A DNA stretch of 64,000 nt from Halobacteriovoraceae bacterium (GCA_020635135.1 JACKAJ010000015.1:744001-808000); one strand, 5' to 3'. Shown: positions 18,395 to 28,359, numbered from the stretch's first letter. Numbers and translations are program-made. The notes: generated by a model from the letters alone, not told the origin.

Positions 18395-19287
18395 TAAATA
18401 ACTCCTTGGACACTTTTGATCATTTTTGCCAGTGAACTTTTTTCTTGATCATTGCTTTCAGCAACGGGAGATAGGGATGAATCCTCCAATTCAATGGGCT
18501 CGTAAATCAGATCGAAAAGTCGTGCGATGATCTTGACACTATTATCTTGGAGAGAATTATTTTCCCCAAAGATAAACTCCCTATCAAAATCCTGAATAGA
18601 ACTATTAAAATAGGGGAACTGACCAAGAAATTCTGTTTCAATGTCCAAGAACTTCCGACAGGTATTATAGAAACAACGACTTATATTTTCGAAAACAGCT
18701 TCATTTCGACATTTATTAAGAATTAATTTATTGTTTTTTGCTCCATATCGCTGCATGAGAATTTTTAAAAGCGAATAAGCATCAGTCATTGAAGACTTAT
18801 CGGGATTTAAAACAACAAGTCGTAAATCACAGAATGCAGCAATATTCATGGTTTCTTTATTAACTCCTGCTGGGCAATCCAGAAGAATTAAATCGTAATG
18901 CTTTTCACATTCGTCCACGATTCCTATGAGCTCTGCTTGAATTCTGTACTTATTATCAAACAAATCTAAATTCCCATTACAAGTAGGAAGAAGGTGAAAG
19001 GAGTTGAATTTCTTAATACAATCATGCAGATTAACTTCTTTATTGAGATAGGATAAAAATTGACTTTTAAAAGGTGTATTAAGCTTTATAAGTGTATTTG
19101 ATAAGTTGTAGTCACAATCTACAAGAAGAACCTTAAGGCCTTTTCTAGAAAGATCATTGGCCATACGTAAAGCCACCGAAGTTTTACCAACTCCACCTTT
19201 CCCTGAAAGAATCGCAATGGTCTTCACGTTTTGAGTTCGACCATGCCCCTTGTGAAATGATTCCAACCAAAAAGAAACCCTATCCAT
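18394..19287 (-). CDS. flhG: flagellar number regulator, MinD-like ATPase
   Basis: 297 residues (FlhG/FleN/YlxH). Walker A SGKGGVGKTS is intact (residues 28-37), the deviant Walker Lys is present, and LLVDCDYNLSN and DLILLDCPAG are the switch motifs. FlhG limits flagellar number and normally stimulates the FlhF GTPase through an N-terminal DQAxxLR helix. Here the N-terminus begins MDRVSFWLESFHKG and I do not find that motif. This is notable because FlhF next door has lost its GTPase signature. AGGAAG precedes the ATG. Confidence 0.92.
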   Translation of the reverse strand: MDRVSFWLESFHKGHGRTQNVKTIAILSGKGGVGKTSVALRMANDLSRKGLKVLLVDCDYNLSNTLIKLNTPFKSQFLSYLNKEVNLHDCIKKFNSFHLLPTCNGNLDLFDNKYRIQAELIGIVDECEKHYDLILLDCPAGVNKETMNIAAFCDLRLVVLNPDKSSMTDAYSLLKILMQRYGAKNNKLILNKCRNEAVFENISRCFYNTCRKFLDIETEFLGQFPYFNSSIQDFDREFIFGENNSLQDNSVKIIARLFDLIYEPIELEDSSLSPVAESNDQEKSSLAKMIKSVQGVI

Positions 19288-19335
19288 TTTACTTCCTGTA
19301 AAAGTTAAGGTTAATTGGGATGTTACTCCCTAAAA

Positions 19336-20736
19336 TTAAACTTTAAAAATTTCGGCAATAAGGCGATCTACAGTTGCTTCCTCAATATCTTGAGGAACTC
19401 TCGGTCCAGTCCCAAAAAACATATAAGGGAGCTGATTCGAGTACTGCAAATTGATCAACGAAGAAAGATTCAAGCACATATCCAAGTGGGAAACAGCTAT
19501 TCCATCTGCAACGTCGCTGAACTTATTGCACACCTTATTATTATATATTTCAGAATGGATTGCTGATAGACATAACAAAATTTCCACATTATCAAATGAT
19601 CTATTTATTGAAGCTATAATTTTTTTAGTTTCGTCATATCGACTATTTACAGCTCTTAAATCGATAAAAATATTTTTCCCAAGTTCCGATGCTTCTCGAA
19701 CTTTTCCTAATAATCTTTGTAGGTCGGAACAATTTTCTACCTTGATATCAAGAATCTTTTCAGTGAAATCCGTATGATTCTCGTTCATATTGTATTTTAT
19801 CAAGACAGAATTTGGAGCCATCGCTGTTAACTTCAATGCCATGGAAGTTTGACCACTTGAATTTTCAGAGATCAGTATTGTAATCACTGGTTTTTTCATA
19901 AATTCAGTCTGACTGAATTTTGCAGATTGAACCTTGATCATTTCAGAAATTTCTCTTAAAGCAACTTCATAAAGCAATTCTTCGTTATTAAGTTCATCCT
20001 CTGTTAACTCAAACTGCGCTTTTCTAATAATTGTTTTAACTACACCTTCAGAGAGATCAAATGATTTTAAAATATTTTTTAATTCTTGGATTTTTGAAAT
20101 ATCGGATTCAGCATCTTTTAATTCTTCAAAATCTTTTAGTAATCCTCTCAATTTGTTCTCGAGAATTTTAATATCATTTGCCTGATTTTCAATTGTCTGC
20201 TTCATTATAAAATATTCAGGAGATTGGACGAATGAAGAACTTGAAATGTTTTTAAAGCTTTGAGAAGAATCATCTTCTCGAAAACTTTCATTTGCTGAAT
20301 TCAAATTGACTTGTTTTTTCTCTATCACTGACGAGATATTAGATTTTTCTTCCAAAAAATCACTTAAATTAGATCTTTCTTCTTTTTTAACAGTATCTTT
20401 TGATGTTTGCACTTGTTTATTTAAACTCAAATGACCATAACCAGCAGTTTTCTTTTTTGTCTCGCTAAAATCGTCAATAACTTTACTGATATTTTTTGAA
20501 GGTGCTTTATAAAAATTGTCTCTTTGATCGTCACTCAAAATTTTATCCACATTAAGTTTTTTTCGATAATCTTCTTCTGATATTGCTGCAGTAATTTCAA
20601 ATTTCTTTTTTTTCATGGCTCCTTTTAAGCCTTTAAAACTATTGGTTTTGAGGATAATTGCATCTGGTCCGAGTTCAGACTTCACTACCTTTAATGTTTC
20701 CTCTAAAGTTTCTCCTTCAAACTTCCTTACATACAT
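19336..20736 (-). CDS. flhF: flagellar biosynthesis regulator FlhF with degenerate GTPase motifs
   Basis: 466 residues. The N-terminal B domain is typical (MYVRKFEGETLEETLKVVKSELGPDAIIL), followed by a long low-complexity linker and the N domain (about 190-270). The C-terminal G-domain fold is still traceable up to GTGPRVPQDIEEATVDRLIAEIF, but key motifs are gone. The P-loop reads SENSSGQT (290-297), with Gln for the Lys and Ser for the first Gly. The DTAGR region reads DLRAV (359-363), and TKLD reads SHLD (416-419). It probably marks the flagellar pole without GTP hydrolysis, or does not bind GTP. It starts 2 nt after the flhA stop. Confidence 0.88.
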   Translation of the reverse strand: MYVRKFEGETLEETLKVVKSELGPDAIILKTNSFKGLKGAMKKKKFEITAAISEEDYRKKLNVDKILSDDQRDNFYKAPSKNISKVIDDFSETKKKTAGYGHLSLNKQVQTSKDTVKKEERSNLSDFLEEKSNISSVIEKKQVNLNSANESFREDDSSQSFKNISSSSFVQSPEYFIMKQTIENQANDIKILENKLRGLLKDFEELKDAESDISKIQELKNILKSFDLSEGVVKTIIRKAQFELTEDELNNEELLYEVALREISEMIKVQSAKFSQTEFMKKPVITILISENSSGQTSMALKLTAMAPNSVLIKYNMNENHTDFTEKILDIKVENCSDLQRLLGKVREASELGKNIFIDLRAVNSRYDETKKIIASINRSFDNVEILLCLSAIHSEIYNNKVCNKFSDVADGIAVSHLDMCLNLSSLINLQYSNQLPYMFFGTGPRVPQDIEEATVDRLIAEIFKV

Positions 20737-20738
20737 CC

Positions 20739-22814
20739 TTAAAACCTCACTGTTCCTAATGACCTAATTTGTACATCAGGACTTATTTCATTATGACTGA
20801 CGACAATCAAATTAGGAATAAATTTTTCAGTTAAACTCTTGAAATGTCTTCTTATTACTGGAGAACAAAGAACAATCATCTTCTCTCCAAGACTAGTCGC
20901 TTGTTCAATTTTTTCATTAATACTTGCCAATATTCCTTGAGTAGTTTTTGCATCGAGATTTAAATGTGAACCATCATTATCTTCAGATATGTTGTTCACA
21001 ATCAGCTCTTCTAGCGTTCTATCAAGGGTAAACAGAGGAACATCTCCACTATCGTTTTTAATTTTCTCAGTTATTGTTCTTTTCAATGCCTGCCTGACAT
21101 ACTCGGTTAATACTTCCGCGTCTTTATATTTCATCCCAAATTCTGCTAGAGCTTCAAGAATAGATCGTAGATCTCTTATGGAAACTCCTTCTTTCAATAA
21201 GTTTTGCAATACTCGTAAGACTGTTCCAAATGGTATAATTTCAGGGATAAGATCCTCTACCAACTTAGGATTTTCTTCTTTGAACTTATCTAGAATTCTA
21301 ACAAGTTCTTGGCGACCAAATAATTCATAGATGTTTGACTTTAATACTTCAGTTAAATGGGTTGCAATAACAGTTGAAAGATCGACGACTGTGTACCCAT
21401 TATATTGAGCTTCTTCTTTCATTTCATCATTAACCCAAACAGCGGGAAGACCAAAAACAGGTTCAATCGTTTCTATTCCATCAACCTTTTCAATCACTGT
21501 CCCTGGATCCATTGCAAGGTATTGACCGGCCATCAATTCACCATTGGCCACATCAATTCCTTTAATTTTTACTTTGTATCCACCCGCCTTTAATTCCAAA
21601 TTGTCACGGATCCGGATCGAGGGAACGATAACTCCCCATTCAGTCACAAATTGTTTTCGTATTTGGCTTATTCTTTCAAGAAGATCTCCATTTTGTTCAT
21701 TATCAACCAAGTTAACTAGTCCATAACCAACTTCAAGTTCCACCATATCGATGGCCAAGAGATTTTCAAGGTCTTCAGGTTTATTTTCTTCTTCAGATTC
21801 AATTTCAAGTTTTTTAACTCGATCATCTTCTTTTTGTTTCAAATCTAAGAAGTAGCCCATTCCTGCAAACGCTCCTCCCATGAGAATAAAAACAGTTCCA
21901 GGAAAGTCTGGAACGAGAGCAAAAAGTGCAAGAATAACTCCGACAATATAAAGTGCTTTGGGCTGAATACTAAATTGTTCTCCTATTTGCTTACCAAGAG
22001 AATCATCGGACGTATTTCTTGTTGTAATAACACCGGCTGCAGTAGAGATAATCAAAGCTGGGATTTGAGAGACTAGACCATCTCCAATTGTTAAAAGTGT
22101 GAATGTTTCTGCTGCACTAGAAAAATCCATTCCATTTTGACCAACACCAATGATGATTCCACCAATAATGTTAACAGCTGTGATGAAAATACCAGCAATC
22201 GCATCACCGCGAACAAATTTAGAAGCACCATCCATAGACCCATAAAAATCAGCTTCTTGAGCAACCTCTTCGCGTCTTCTTTTAGCCTCTTTTTCATCAA
22301 TTAAACCGGCATTTAAGTCCGCATCAATGGCCATTTGCTTTCCTGGCATTGCATCTAATGTAAATCGTGCAGCAACTTCTGCTACTCGCCCAGCACCTTT
22401 AGTGATAACGATAAAGTTTATGATTACGAGAATAACAAAGACAATTATCCCAACGGCATAATTTCCACCTATAACATAGTTTCCGAATGAAAAGATAATG
22501 TTCCCAGCTGCCGTGAGACCGTCTGTCCCCCCTCGCATTAAAATGTTTCTAGTGGAAGCTACGTTGAGTGACAGGCGAAATAATGTTGCCATAAGTAGCA
22601 CTGATGGAAAAACAGAAAAATCAAGAGGTCTTTTCGCATAAATTGAAAGAAGTAAAATGACCATCGAAACAGCGATGATAAAACTAATGAAAACATCCAT
22701 TACAAAAGGGCTAATAGGAACAATCATTACAGCAAGAACAAAAACTAAACCTAAGGCAACGGCTAAGTCATAATTTTTGCTTAAGAACTTAAATTTGCTA
22801 AAAATATTTTCCAT
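20739..22814 (-). CDS. flhA: flagellar type III export gate protein FlhA
   Basis: 691 residues, full length. The N-terminal half has about eight membrane helices; the conserved cytoplasmic FHIPEP loop is present (MPGKQMAIDADLNAGLIDEKEAKRRREEV, ending DGASKFVRGDAIAGI). Residues from about 330 on form the cytoplasmic ring domain that docks chaperone-substrate complexes (LARDIRDLRSILEALAE-type segment as GVSIRDLRSILEALAEFG). Sits between flhB and flhF in the block. Confidence 0.97.
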   Translation of the reverse strand: MENIFSKFKFLSKNYDLAVALGLVFVLAVMIVPISPFVMDVFISFIIAVSMVILLLSIYAKRPLDFSVFPSVLLMATLFRLSLNVASTRNILMRGGTDGLTAAGNIIFSFGNYVIGGNYAVGIIVFVILVIINFIVITKGAGRVAEVAARFTLDAMPGKQMAIDADLNAGLIDEKEAKRRREEVAQEADFYGSMDGASKFVRGDAIAGIFITAVNIIGGIIIGVGQNGMDFSSAAETFTLLTIGDGLVSQIPALIISTAAGVITTRNTSDDSLGKQIGEQFSIQPKALYIVGVILALFALVPDFPGTVFILMGGAFAGMGYFLDLKQKEDDRVKKLEIESEEENKPEDLENLLAIDMVELEVGYGLVNLVDNEQNGDLLERISQIRKQFVTEWGVIVPSIRIRDNLELKAGGYKVKIKGIDVANGELMAGQYLAMDPGTVIEKVDGIETIEPVFGLPAVWVNDEMKEEAQYNGYTVVDLSTVIATHLTEVLKSNIYELFGRQELVRILDKFKEENPKLVEDLIPEIIPFGTVLRVLQNLLKEGVSIRDLRSILEALAEFGMKYKDAEVLTEYVRQALKRTITEKIKNDSGDVPLFTLDRTLEELIVNNISEDNDGSHLNLDAKTTQGILASINEKIEQATSLGEKMIVLCSPVIRRHFKSLTEKFIPNLIVVSHNEISPDVQIRSLGTVRF

Positions 22815-22827
22815 ACTTCACGCCTTT

Positions 22828-23910
22828 TTAAGAAACAGCCTTTTGTTTTTTTCTTAATCGATAAACATAAGCAAGAACTTCTGCTACAGCTTTGTAGAGA
22901 CTTTTTGGGACAACATCTCCTAATTTCACTGTACTATAAAGAGCTCTTGCCAAAGGTATATTTTCCACCATGGGAACTTTGTTCTGTTTCGCAATTTCTC
23001 TAATTTTAAGAGCGAGATGATCTGCTCCTTTTGCAACGATGACAGGTGCAAACATTTTTTCTCTGTCATATTTGATGGCAACGCTAATATGCGTTGGATT
23101 AGTTACCACGACATCTGCCTTGGGTATTTCTTTAATCATTCGCTTGCGAGCCATTTCTCGTTGAATGGTTCGGATTCGTTGTTTGATTTCCGGGTTCCCT
23201 TCTCTCTCTTTTGTCTCTTCTTTTAACTCTCTCTTCGACATTTTCAACTTTTGCAAATAAGTGTATTTTTCCCACGCAAAATCAATCAACGCTAATACAA
23301 GCATTCCAAGGAGGACTCCAAACACAAGTTTAACAACAACATCTTGTGTATAAGTCATGATTACTGTCAGATCGCTGTCGAGAAAACCTCGAAAACTGAA
23401 TAATATGGGAGAAAGAATGGAATAAGTAATAGAGAGAATAATTAAAAACTTAAATAAACCCTTAAACGTATCAAAGAGTGTTTTTTTGGAAAAAAGTCGT
23501 TTAAATCCATTGAGAGGGTTAATCTTACTAATATCCCACTTTAGCGTTTCAGACGAGAAAATAAATCCAAATTGCATTACTTGCGTTATATAACCAAGGC
23601 AAATTGAAGTTAGAAATACAGGAGAAATAATTTTCAAAAACGTTATTATTGATTTAGATAAAACATGATTAAATGTATCTTTTTCAAAAATCTTCTCTAG
23701 TTCAAATTTATAAAGCCATTCTATAAACTCATAGAGTGTTTCGTACATAAATGTACTTGTTAGAAGCAAACAAAAAACGACTCCTCCTAGCAGAAGTACG
23801 CTAGTCATTTCCTTAGAAGAGGCTATTTGCCCTTTTTTCCGATACTCATCTATTCGATGCTGAGTCGGATCTTCTGTTTTGTCTGCTGGATCTTCAAATT
23901 CGTTTGCCAT
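22828..23910 (-). CDS. flhB: flagellar export switch protein FlhB
   Basis: 360 residues, four membrane helices in the first 215 residues, then a cytoplasmic domain. The autocleavage site NPTH is at residues 271-274 (VVVTNPTHISVAIKYD). N-terminal KTEDPTQHRIDEYRKKGQIASSKE is the family signature. Controls the change from hook to filament export. Gap of 13 nt to flhA. Confidence 0.97.
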   Translation of the reverse strand: MANEFEDPADKTEDPTQHRIDEYRKKGQIASSKEMTSVLLLGGVVFCLLLTSTFMYETLYEFIEWLYKFELEKIFEKDTFNHVLSKSIITFLKIISPVFLTSICLGYITQVMQFGFIFSSETLKWDISKINPLNGFKRLFSKKTLFDTFKGLFKFLIILSITYSILSPILFSFRGFLDSDLTVIMTYTQDVVVKLVFGVLLGMLVLALIDFAWEKYTYLQKLKMSKRELKEETKEREGNPEIKQRIRTIQREMARKRMIKEIPKADVVVTNPTHISVAIKYDREKMFAPVIVAKGADHLALKIREIAKQNKVPMVENIPLARALYSTVKLGDVVPKSLYKAVAEVLAYVYRLRKKQKAVS

Positions 23911-23933
23911 ATACAGTTATTTCTCCAAATCCG

Positions 23934-24713
23934 TCAAACGACGAACTGAAACCATTCTCCTAATTTTTCAACATATTTTTGATAACCATAGTAAAAGAAC
24001 TCATCATTTATAAAATAGAGAACTAATAAACCAAATCCAATATTCACAACAAAGCTGATCATAAATACGTTCATTTGTGGTACAAATCGAGAAATAATCC
24101 CCAAAATACTATTGAGAATTAAGTTTGTAACAATAATTGGTGCAGATAAGAGTAACGCTGTTTTAATAAGACCTTTAAAGAAATCACTTAGGAAATAAAA
24201 TGATTGGTTTTGAAACTTCAAATTATAAATTGAAAAACTTTCAAAACTCAGGAGGACTCCTTTAAAGATAGGAAGAAGTGCACCTGATGAAATAATCATA
24301 ATTAAAAGAGTCCAGCGAATAATATGTTCTATAGGACCTGATTGAGTTGCGAGACTTGGATCAAAATATGCTACAGTTGAAAATCCAACCTGTTGTCGTA
24401 TCAAACTTCCAGCAGCAATAAATATGGCCATGATTATTTTTACGAGATAACCCACAATTAAACCAGTTGATGCATAATAAATTGTTAACAACCAAAAGCT
24501 GTCCTCTCCCATCAAATGGATATCGCGAACGATAGTTTCATTTACAAAGGGAAATAGAGCATAGGAAAGAACTAAACAAAACAAAACTTTAATCATAACA
24601 GGGATAAATGCTTCATCAAAGATCGGAATTGAAAACAAGACGGCAAGCCATCTTGTAAAACACAACCAAAATGCAATCACTTTAATATAGTCTACAAACT
24701 GAACATTTATCAT
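23934..24713 (-). CDS. fliR: flagellar export gate protein FliR
   Basis: 259 residues, about six membrane helices, FliR/SctT family. Recognisable region: IFIAAGSLIRQQVGFSTVAYFDPSLATQSG. Overlaps fliQ by 4 nt, so translation is coupled. Part of the FliPQR export pore in the inner membrane. Confidence 0.94.
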   Translation of the reverse strand: MINVQFVDYIKVIAFWLCFTRWLAVLFSIPIFDEAFIPVMIKVLFCLVLSYALFPFVNETIVRDIHLMGEDSFWLLTIYYASTGLIVGYLVKIIMAIFIAAGSLIRQQVGFSTVAYFDPSLATQSGPIEHIIRWTLLIMIISSGALLPIFKGVLLSFESFSIYNLKFQNQSFYFLSDFFKGLIKTALLLSAPIIVTNLILNSILGIISRFVPQMNVFMISFVVNIGFGLLVLYFINDEFFYYGYQKYVEKLGEWFQFVV

Positions 24714-24985
24714 TTCGCCCTTATCACCTCTGGTATGTGAACAATGAGATCTTCTGTAAAACTTGTCATTGTATTAATAAGCCATGGACCTGAAATAATA
24801 ATGAGTACAAGAATTGTGACAATCTTTGGTACAAAAGAAAGTGTCTGTTCGTTAATTTGTGTAACGGCTTGAAATATTGAAATAGTGACACCAACAATCA
24901 TAGCTCCTATAAGCATTGGAGCGGCTAACATCAACGTCATTTTTATCGCTTGACCCGACATTTCTACTACAAAATCATTGTTCAT
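24710..24985 (-). CDS. fliQ: flagellar export gate protein FliQ
   Basis: 91 residues with two membrane hairpin helices. Family signature APMLIGAMIVGVTISIFQAVTQINEQTLSFVPKI. Lies between fliP (9 nt gap) and fliR (4 nt overlap). Confidence 0.95.
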   Translation of the reverse strand: MNNDFVVEMSGQAIKMTLMLAAPMLIGAMIVGVTISIFQAVTQINEQTLSFVPKIVTILVLIIISGPWLINTMTSFTEDLIVHIPEVIRAK

Positions 24986-24994
24986 AATTCCTCA

Positions 24995-25726
24995 CTAGTT
25001 AAACGACTTAAGCAATGAGCCTGTTACTAATTGCCATCCATCGACCAATACAAATAAAAGTATTTTAAATGGTAATGAAACGAGGATCGGGGGAAGCATC
25101 ATCATTCCCATCGCCATCAAGACTGATGCAATAACCATATCAAGGATAAGAAATGGGATATAGAGGAGAAATCCAATTTGAAAAGCTGTTTTAAGTTCGG
25201 AAATAATAAATGCTGGAATCAGATAATGAATAGGAACATCATCAATCGTTTGCGGTAAATTTTCAGAGGTCACATCATAAAAAAGTTTTATATCATTTTT
25301 TCGAACGTGTTTCCCCATAAATTCACGCAAAGATCCTTCCAATACGGTGAGGGCTCCATTCATATCAATTCTTTTTTCTGTATAGGGCTTAATAGACTGG
25401 TTATAAATTTTTGTCCCCGTTGGCATCATGACAAAAATGGAAAGAAAAAGTGCAAACCCCAAGAGAAGCTGGTTCGGAGGCATATTTTGAGTTCCGATCG
25501 CTTGTCTCATGAAGGCTAGAACAACAATTATACGTGTGAAAGATGTACACAATATAATAAAAGCCGGAGCAAGAGTTAAGACAGTAAAAAGTAGTATCAA
25601 TTGTATGCTGTCGGAATAATTTATCCCTTGCCCAAAATTAATACTCAATCCCGCTACATTGAGATTTTGTTGAGCAAAACCTGAATTTGTAACAAAGAAT
25701 GTAAGCGCGAAAAGTATTTTTTTCAT
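24995..25726 (-). CDS. fliP: flagellar export gate protein FliP
   Basis: 243 residues with a cleavable signal peptide (about 1-18, ending NSGFAQ), as is usual for FliP. Signatures: SFTRIIVVLAFMRQAIGTQNMPPNQ and the Met-rich MAMGMMMLPPILVSLPFKILLFVLVDGW. Five copies with FliQ and FliR form the export channel. One nt after the fliO stop. Confidence 0.97.
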   Translation of the reverse strand: MKKILFALTFFVTNSGFAQQNLNVAGLSINFGQGINYSDSIQLILLFTVLTLAPAFIILCTSFTRIIVVLAFMRQAIGTQNMPPNQLLLGFALFLSIFVMMPTGTKIYNQSIKPYTEKRIDMNGALTVLEGSLREFMGKHVRKNDIKLFYDVTSENLPQTIDDVPIHYLIPAFIISELKTAFQIGFLLYIPFLILDMVIASVLMAMGMMMLPPILVSLPFKILLFVLVDGWQLVTGSLLKSFN

Positions 25727-25727
25727 A

Positions 25728-26879
25728 TTATGATTGCTGCAAGGGTTTTAATTTTTTTACGTTCTTTTTAATATGATCTGAAAAACTTTGAGACTTTGAG
25801 TTTTTCACTGGTGTACTTTCATAAATTTTATTAGCATCTTTTAATTTGACATTTTCACTTAAGAGTTTCATTTCACTTGAGAGATCCAAGTTGGTGTCAA
25901 AATTTTCACCTGTCACTTCTTTTTCTCCCATTTTTAAAAGGCCCATGGGATCTTTAATTTCAGTGATCAAATTTATACTATTTTCTGTACTTGAGAGAAG
26001 AAGGTACTGTTCATGAGCTTTAATAAGTATAAGATTTTTTTTGGGAGCGATATACGTTGTACTGATAACTTCAACAAGCTTTGTATTATTTAAAAAACCT
26101 AATTTAGTTTTATTGAGAACTTTTTTTCTAAAGAAGTTAATTCCCACAAGAAAAACACCAATTATACAAAGTAATACGACCAAGATTTTTAAGATATATG
26201 TGTAAATTTGAAAATCTTGTCCTTCTTTAAGTCCAATAATCTTGTTCGCTTTTTCATTGGCTCCAAACTTTTCTTGGACTTTATCGACAACAGTTTCTTT
26301 CGCAATCTTGTCTTCAAGTAATGGATCTCTTTTTGTCTGAGCCGATTCAACCTTCTCAAAATCTTCCACAAGATATCGAAGATGTTCTTCATCAACCTTA
26401 TCGTTGCTCACAACAGCCTTAGACTGTGCCAATACTTTTTTTTCAGCGATATTTATAGGTTTCGACACTTCAGACTTGATAACAGGTTGTGCCTTAATCT
26501 TTTGAGCTGCAATATGTATTTGAGGCAATTTGAGATAAATATCCTTATCCTTAAGATCCACATTAACATTTTCAGATAAATTTCTAATCTTTTTACTCGT
26601 TTCAACTGTAAGAACAATATCATTATTATCCTGAGTCACGTGGATATTTTCTTTATTTTTGAGATGGTATTGTACTTTTGGACTGATAATCACATTCGGG
26701 ATTCGCAATGAAACTTGGTTTTGACTTGCTTTAATCAATGGATTTTCATTAATAAAATCACTTAAAGAAATTTTTATTTTTGTTTGAGAGGAGTTATCAA
26801 TTTCAGTAACTTTATCAACAAAAACCTTCGACCAGCTATTAATCGAAAATAAAATGCAAGTTAAAATGACTAATTTCAT
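25728..26879 (-). CDS. fliO: FliO-like flagellar protein with large periplasmic extension
   Basis: 383 residues, far longer than usual FliO (about 100-150). Signal peptide 1-17, then a beta-rich domain (about 18-125) that looks AMIN-like (VSLRIPNVIISPKV..., IVLTVETSKKIRNLS), and a charged linker. A membrane helix follows (about 228-250), then the short cytoplasmic FliO part (LGFLNNTKLVEVISTTYIAPKKNLILIKAHEQYLLLSSTENSINLI) and a tail. Assignment rests on position directly before fliP and on the FliO-type cytoplasmic domain. Its likely role is to help FliP assemble. Confidence 0.82.
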   Translation of the reverse strand: MKLVILTCILFSINSWSKVFVDKVTEIDNSSQTKIKISLSDFINENPLIKASQNQVSLRIPNVIISPKVQYHLKNKENIHVTQDNNDIVLTVETSKKIRNLSENVNVDLKDKDIYLKLPQIHIAAQKIKAQPVIKSEVSKPINIAEKKVLAQSKAVVSNDKVDEEHLRYLVEDFEKVESAQTKRDPLLEDKIAKETVVDKVQEKFGANEKANKIIGLKEGQDFQIYTYILKILVVLLCIIGVFLVGINFFRKKVLNKTKLGFLNNTKLVEVISTTYIAPKKNLILIKAHEQYLLLSSTENSINLITEIKDPMGLLKMGEKEVTGENFDTNLDLSSEMKLLSENVKLKDANKIYESTPVKNSKSQSFSDHIKKNVKKLKPLQQS

Positions 26880-26899
26880 CGTATACCACTCTTTTTAAA

Positions 26900-27307
26900 T
26901 TATCTTAAAGTTTCAATTCTCTCGACTGGACTGATAATATCAGTGAGTCTTATTCCAAATTTTTCGTTCACGACCACCACTTCACCTCGAGCAACAACTT
27001 TTCCATTGACCAGCACTTCAAGAGGTTCCCCTGCTAGCTTATCAAGTTCAATGACCGAACCTTGAGCAAGCTGGAGAAGATCTTTGATGACAACTTTTGC
27101 TCTTCCTAGCTCCACATTAACCTTCAATGGAATGTCTAAAATAAAATCGAGATTTTGAATTTTTAGTTTATTGAGAGCATCATCACCTGACTTAATTTCA
27201 TCTTCTATATTCTCAATACTCTCCAAGGCTTTTTCTTCAACAACAGAAGTATCACCTGAAGCTTCCATTGTTTGCTCATCTTCTGGTTTTTTAATTTCAT
27301 CGTTCAT
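26900..27307 (-). CDS. fliN: flagellar motor switch protein FliN
   Basis: 135 residues. N-terminal acidic tail of about 50 residues, then the SpoA/SurfaceP domain (LDIPLKVNVELGRAKVVIKDLLQLAQGSVIELDKLAGEPLEVLVNGKVVARGEVVVVNEKFGIRLTDI), which forms the base of the C-ring. Four nt after fliM. Confidence 0.96.
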   Translation of the reverse strand: MNDEIKKPEDEQTMEASGDTSVVEEKALESIENIEDEIKSGDDALNKLKIQNLDFILDIPLKVNVELGRAKVVIKDLLQLAQGSVIELDKLAGEPLEVLVNGKVVARGEVVVVNEKFGIRLTDIISPVERIETLR

Positions 27308-27311
27308 ATTT

Positions 27312-28313
27312 CTACTCCTCTATTCTTCTTGTTATTTGAACAGCTCTATTTCCTTTATAATCACCTGAAATGCATTTCAACTTATCAACCCCTTCAATTT
27401 CAAAATCTAATTCAGCAGAAACATCGCGATTTAAAGGGATTATGTCGCCTCTTTTTAGACTTAAAAGATCAGAAACAGATATCTCTGTTTCTCCAAGCTT
27501 TACAATGGCATTGGCCTGAACTTCTTTCACATGACCGGCCATGCATTTTGTCCACAAGGTATCAACAACATCATGGTCTGTTTGATAACTTGAACTTAAT
27601 TTGTGCTTAATTGGCTCGATTGTTGAATAAGGGATAATGACCATAATTGTCCCTATAGCGGATTCAAACTCAACTTCAAATGTTGTTGTGATAATAACAT
27701 CAGAAGGAGGAACAACACCGATAAACTGAGGGTTGATTTCAGTTCTTATATATTGGGCATTAATTCGATGGATTGGCGCCCAAGCCTCTTCCAGATCACT
27801 AATGGCCATATCCATGACTCTTTTCATGAATGATAATTCAATTTGAGTAAATTCTTTTCCATCAATTTTAGTAAATGGGCGATCGGAACCACCAAAATAA
27901 GCATCTATTATGGCGTAAGCTAACTTCGATTCGAAAACCATGAGAGCTGGACCTCTCAATTCATTCAATCGCATCAAACACATACAACTTGGAATAGGAA
28001 GAGTATTTACAAATTCTCCAAATTTAAGAAGATCAGTTGAAATAATTGAAATTGTCGAAATTTTTCTTAGTGAGTTTGATAATGAAACTCGAAAAGAACG
28101 GATAAATCTTTCGTATATAATATCGAGAATAGGCATTCGCCCACGGATGACTTTATCTTGATTGGTGAGATCATACGGTTGAACATTCTCGTCGAGCTCA
28201 GGATCATCGAGACCAAAGCCATCACCTTCGTCGAGAAGATCATCAACCTCTGTGTCATCATTGACGGCATTTAACAGGGCATCAACTTCGTCTTGACTTA
28301 GAACCTGTGACAT
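27312..28313 (-). CDS. fliM: flagellar motor switch protein FliM
   Basis: 333 residues. The N-terminal CheY-P binding segment is present (LSQDEVDALLNAV, residues 4-16), followed by the middle CheC-like domain (ELRGPALMVFESKLAYAIIDAYFGG) and the C-terminal SpoA domain. Intact CheY-binding and FliG-binding regions suggest an ordinary chemotaxis-controlled C-ring. Between fliL and fliN. Confidence 0.96.
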   Translation of the reverse strand: MSQVLSQDEVDALLNAVNDDTEVDDLLDEGDGFGLDDPELDENVQPYDLTNQDKVIRGRMPILDIIYERFIRSFRVSLSNSLRKISTISIISTDLLKFGEFVNTLPIPSCMCLMRLNELRGPALMVFESKLAYAIIDAYFGGSDRPFTKIDGKEFTQIELSFMKRVMDMAISDLEEAWAPIHRINAQYIRTEINPQFIGVVPPSDVIITTTFEVEFESAIGTIMVIIPYSTIEPIKHKLSSSYQTDHDVVDTLWTKCMAGHVKEVQANAIVKLGETEISVSDLLSLKRGDIIPLNRDVSAELDFEIEGVDKLKCISGDYKGNRAVQITRRIEE

Positions 28314-28359
28314 TTTTCCCCTCCTGGGATTTGCACACTAAAGACTTTCTGTCTTTTGC

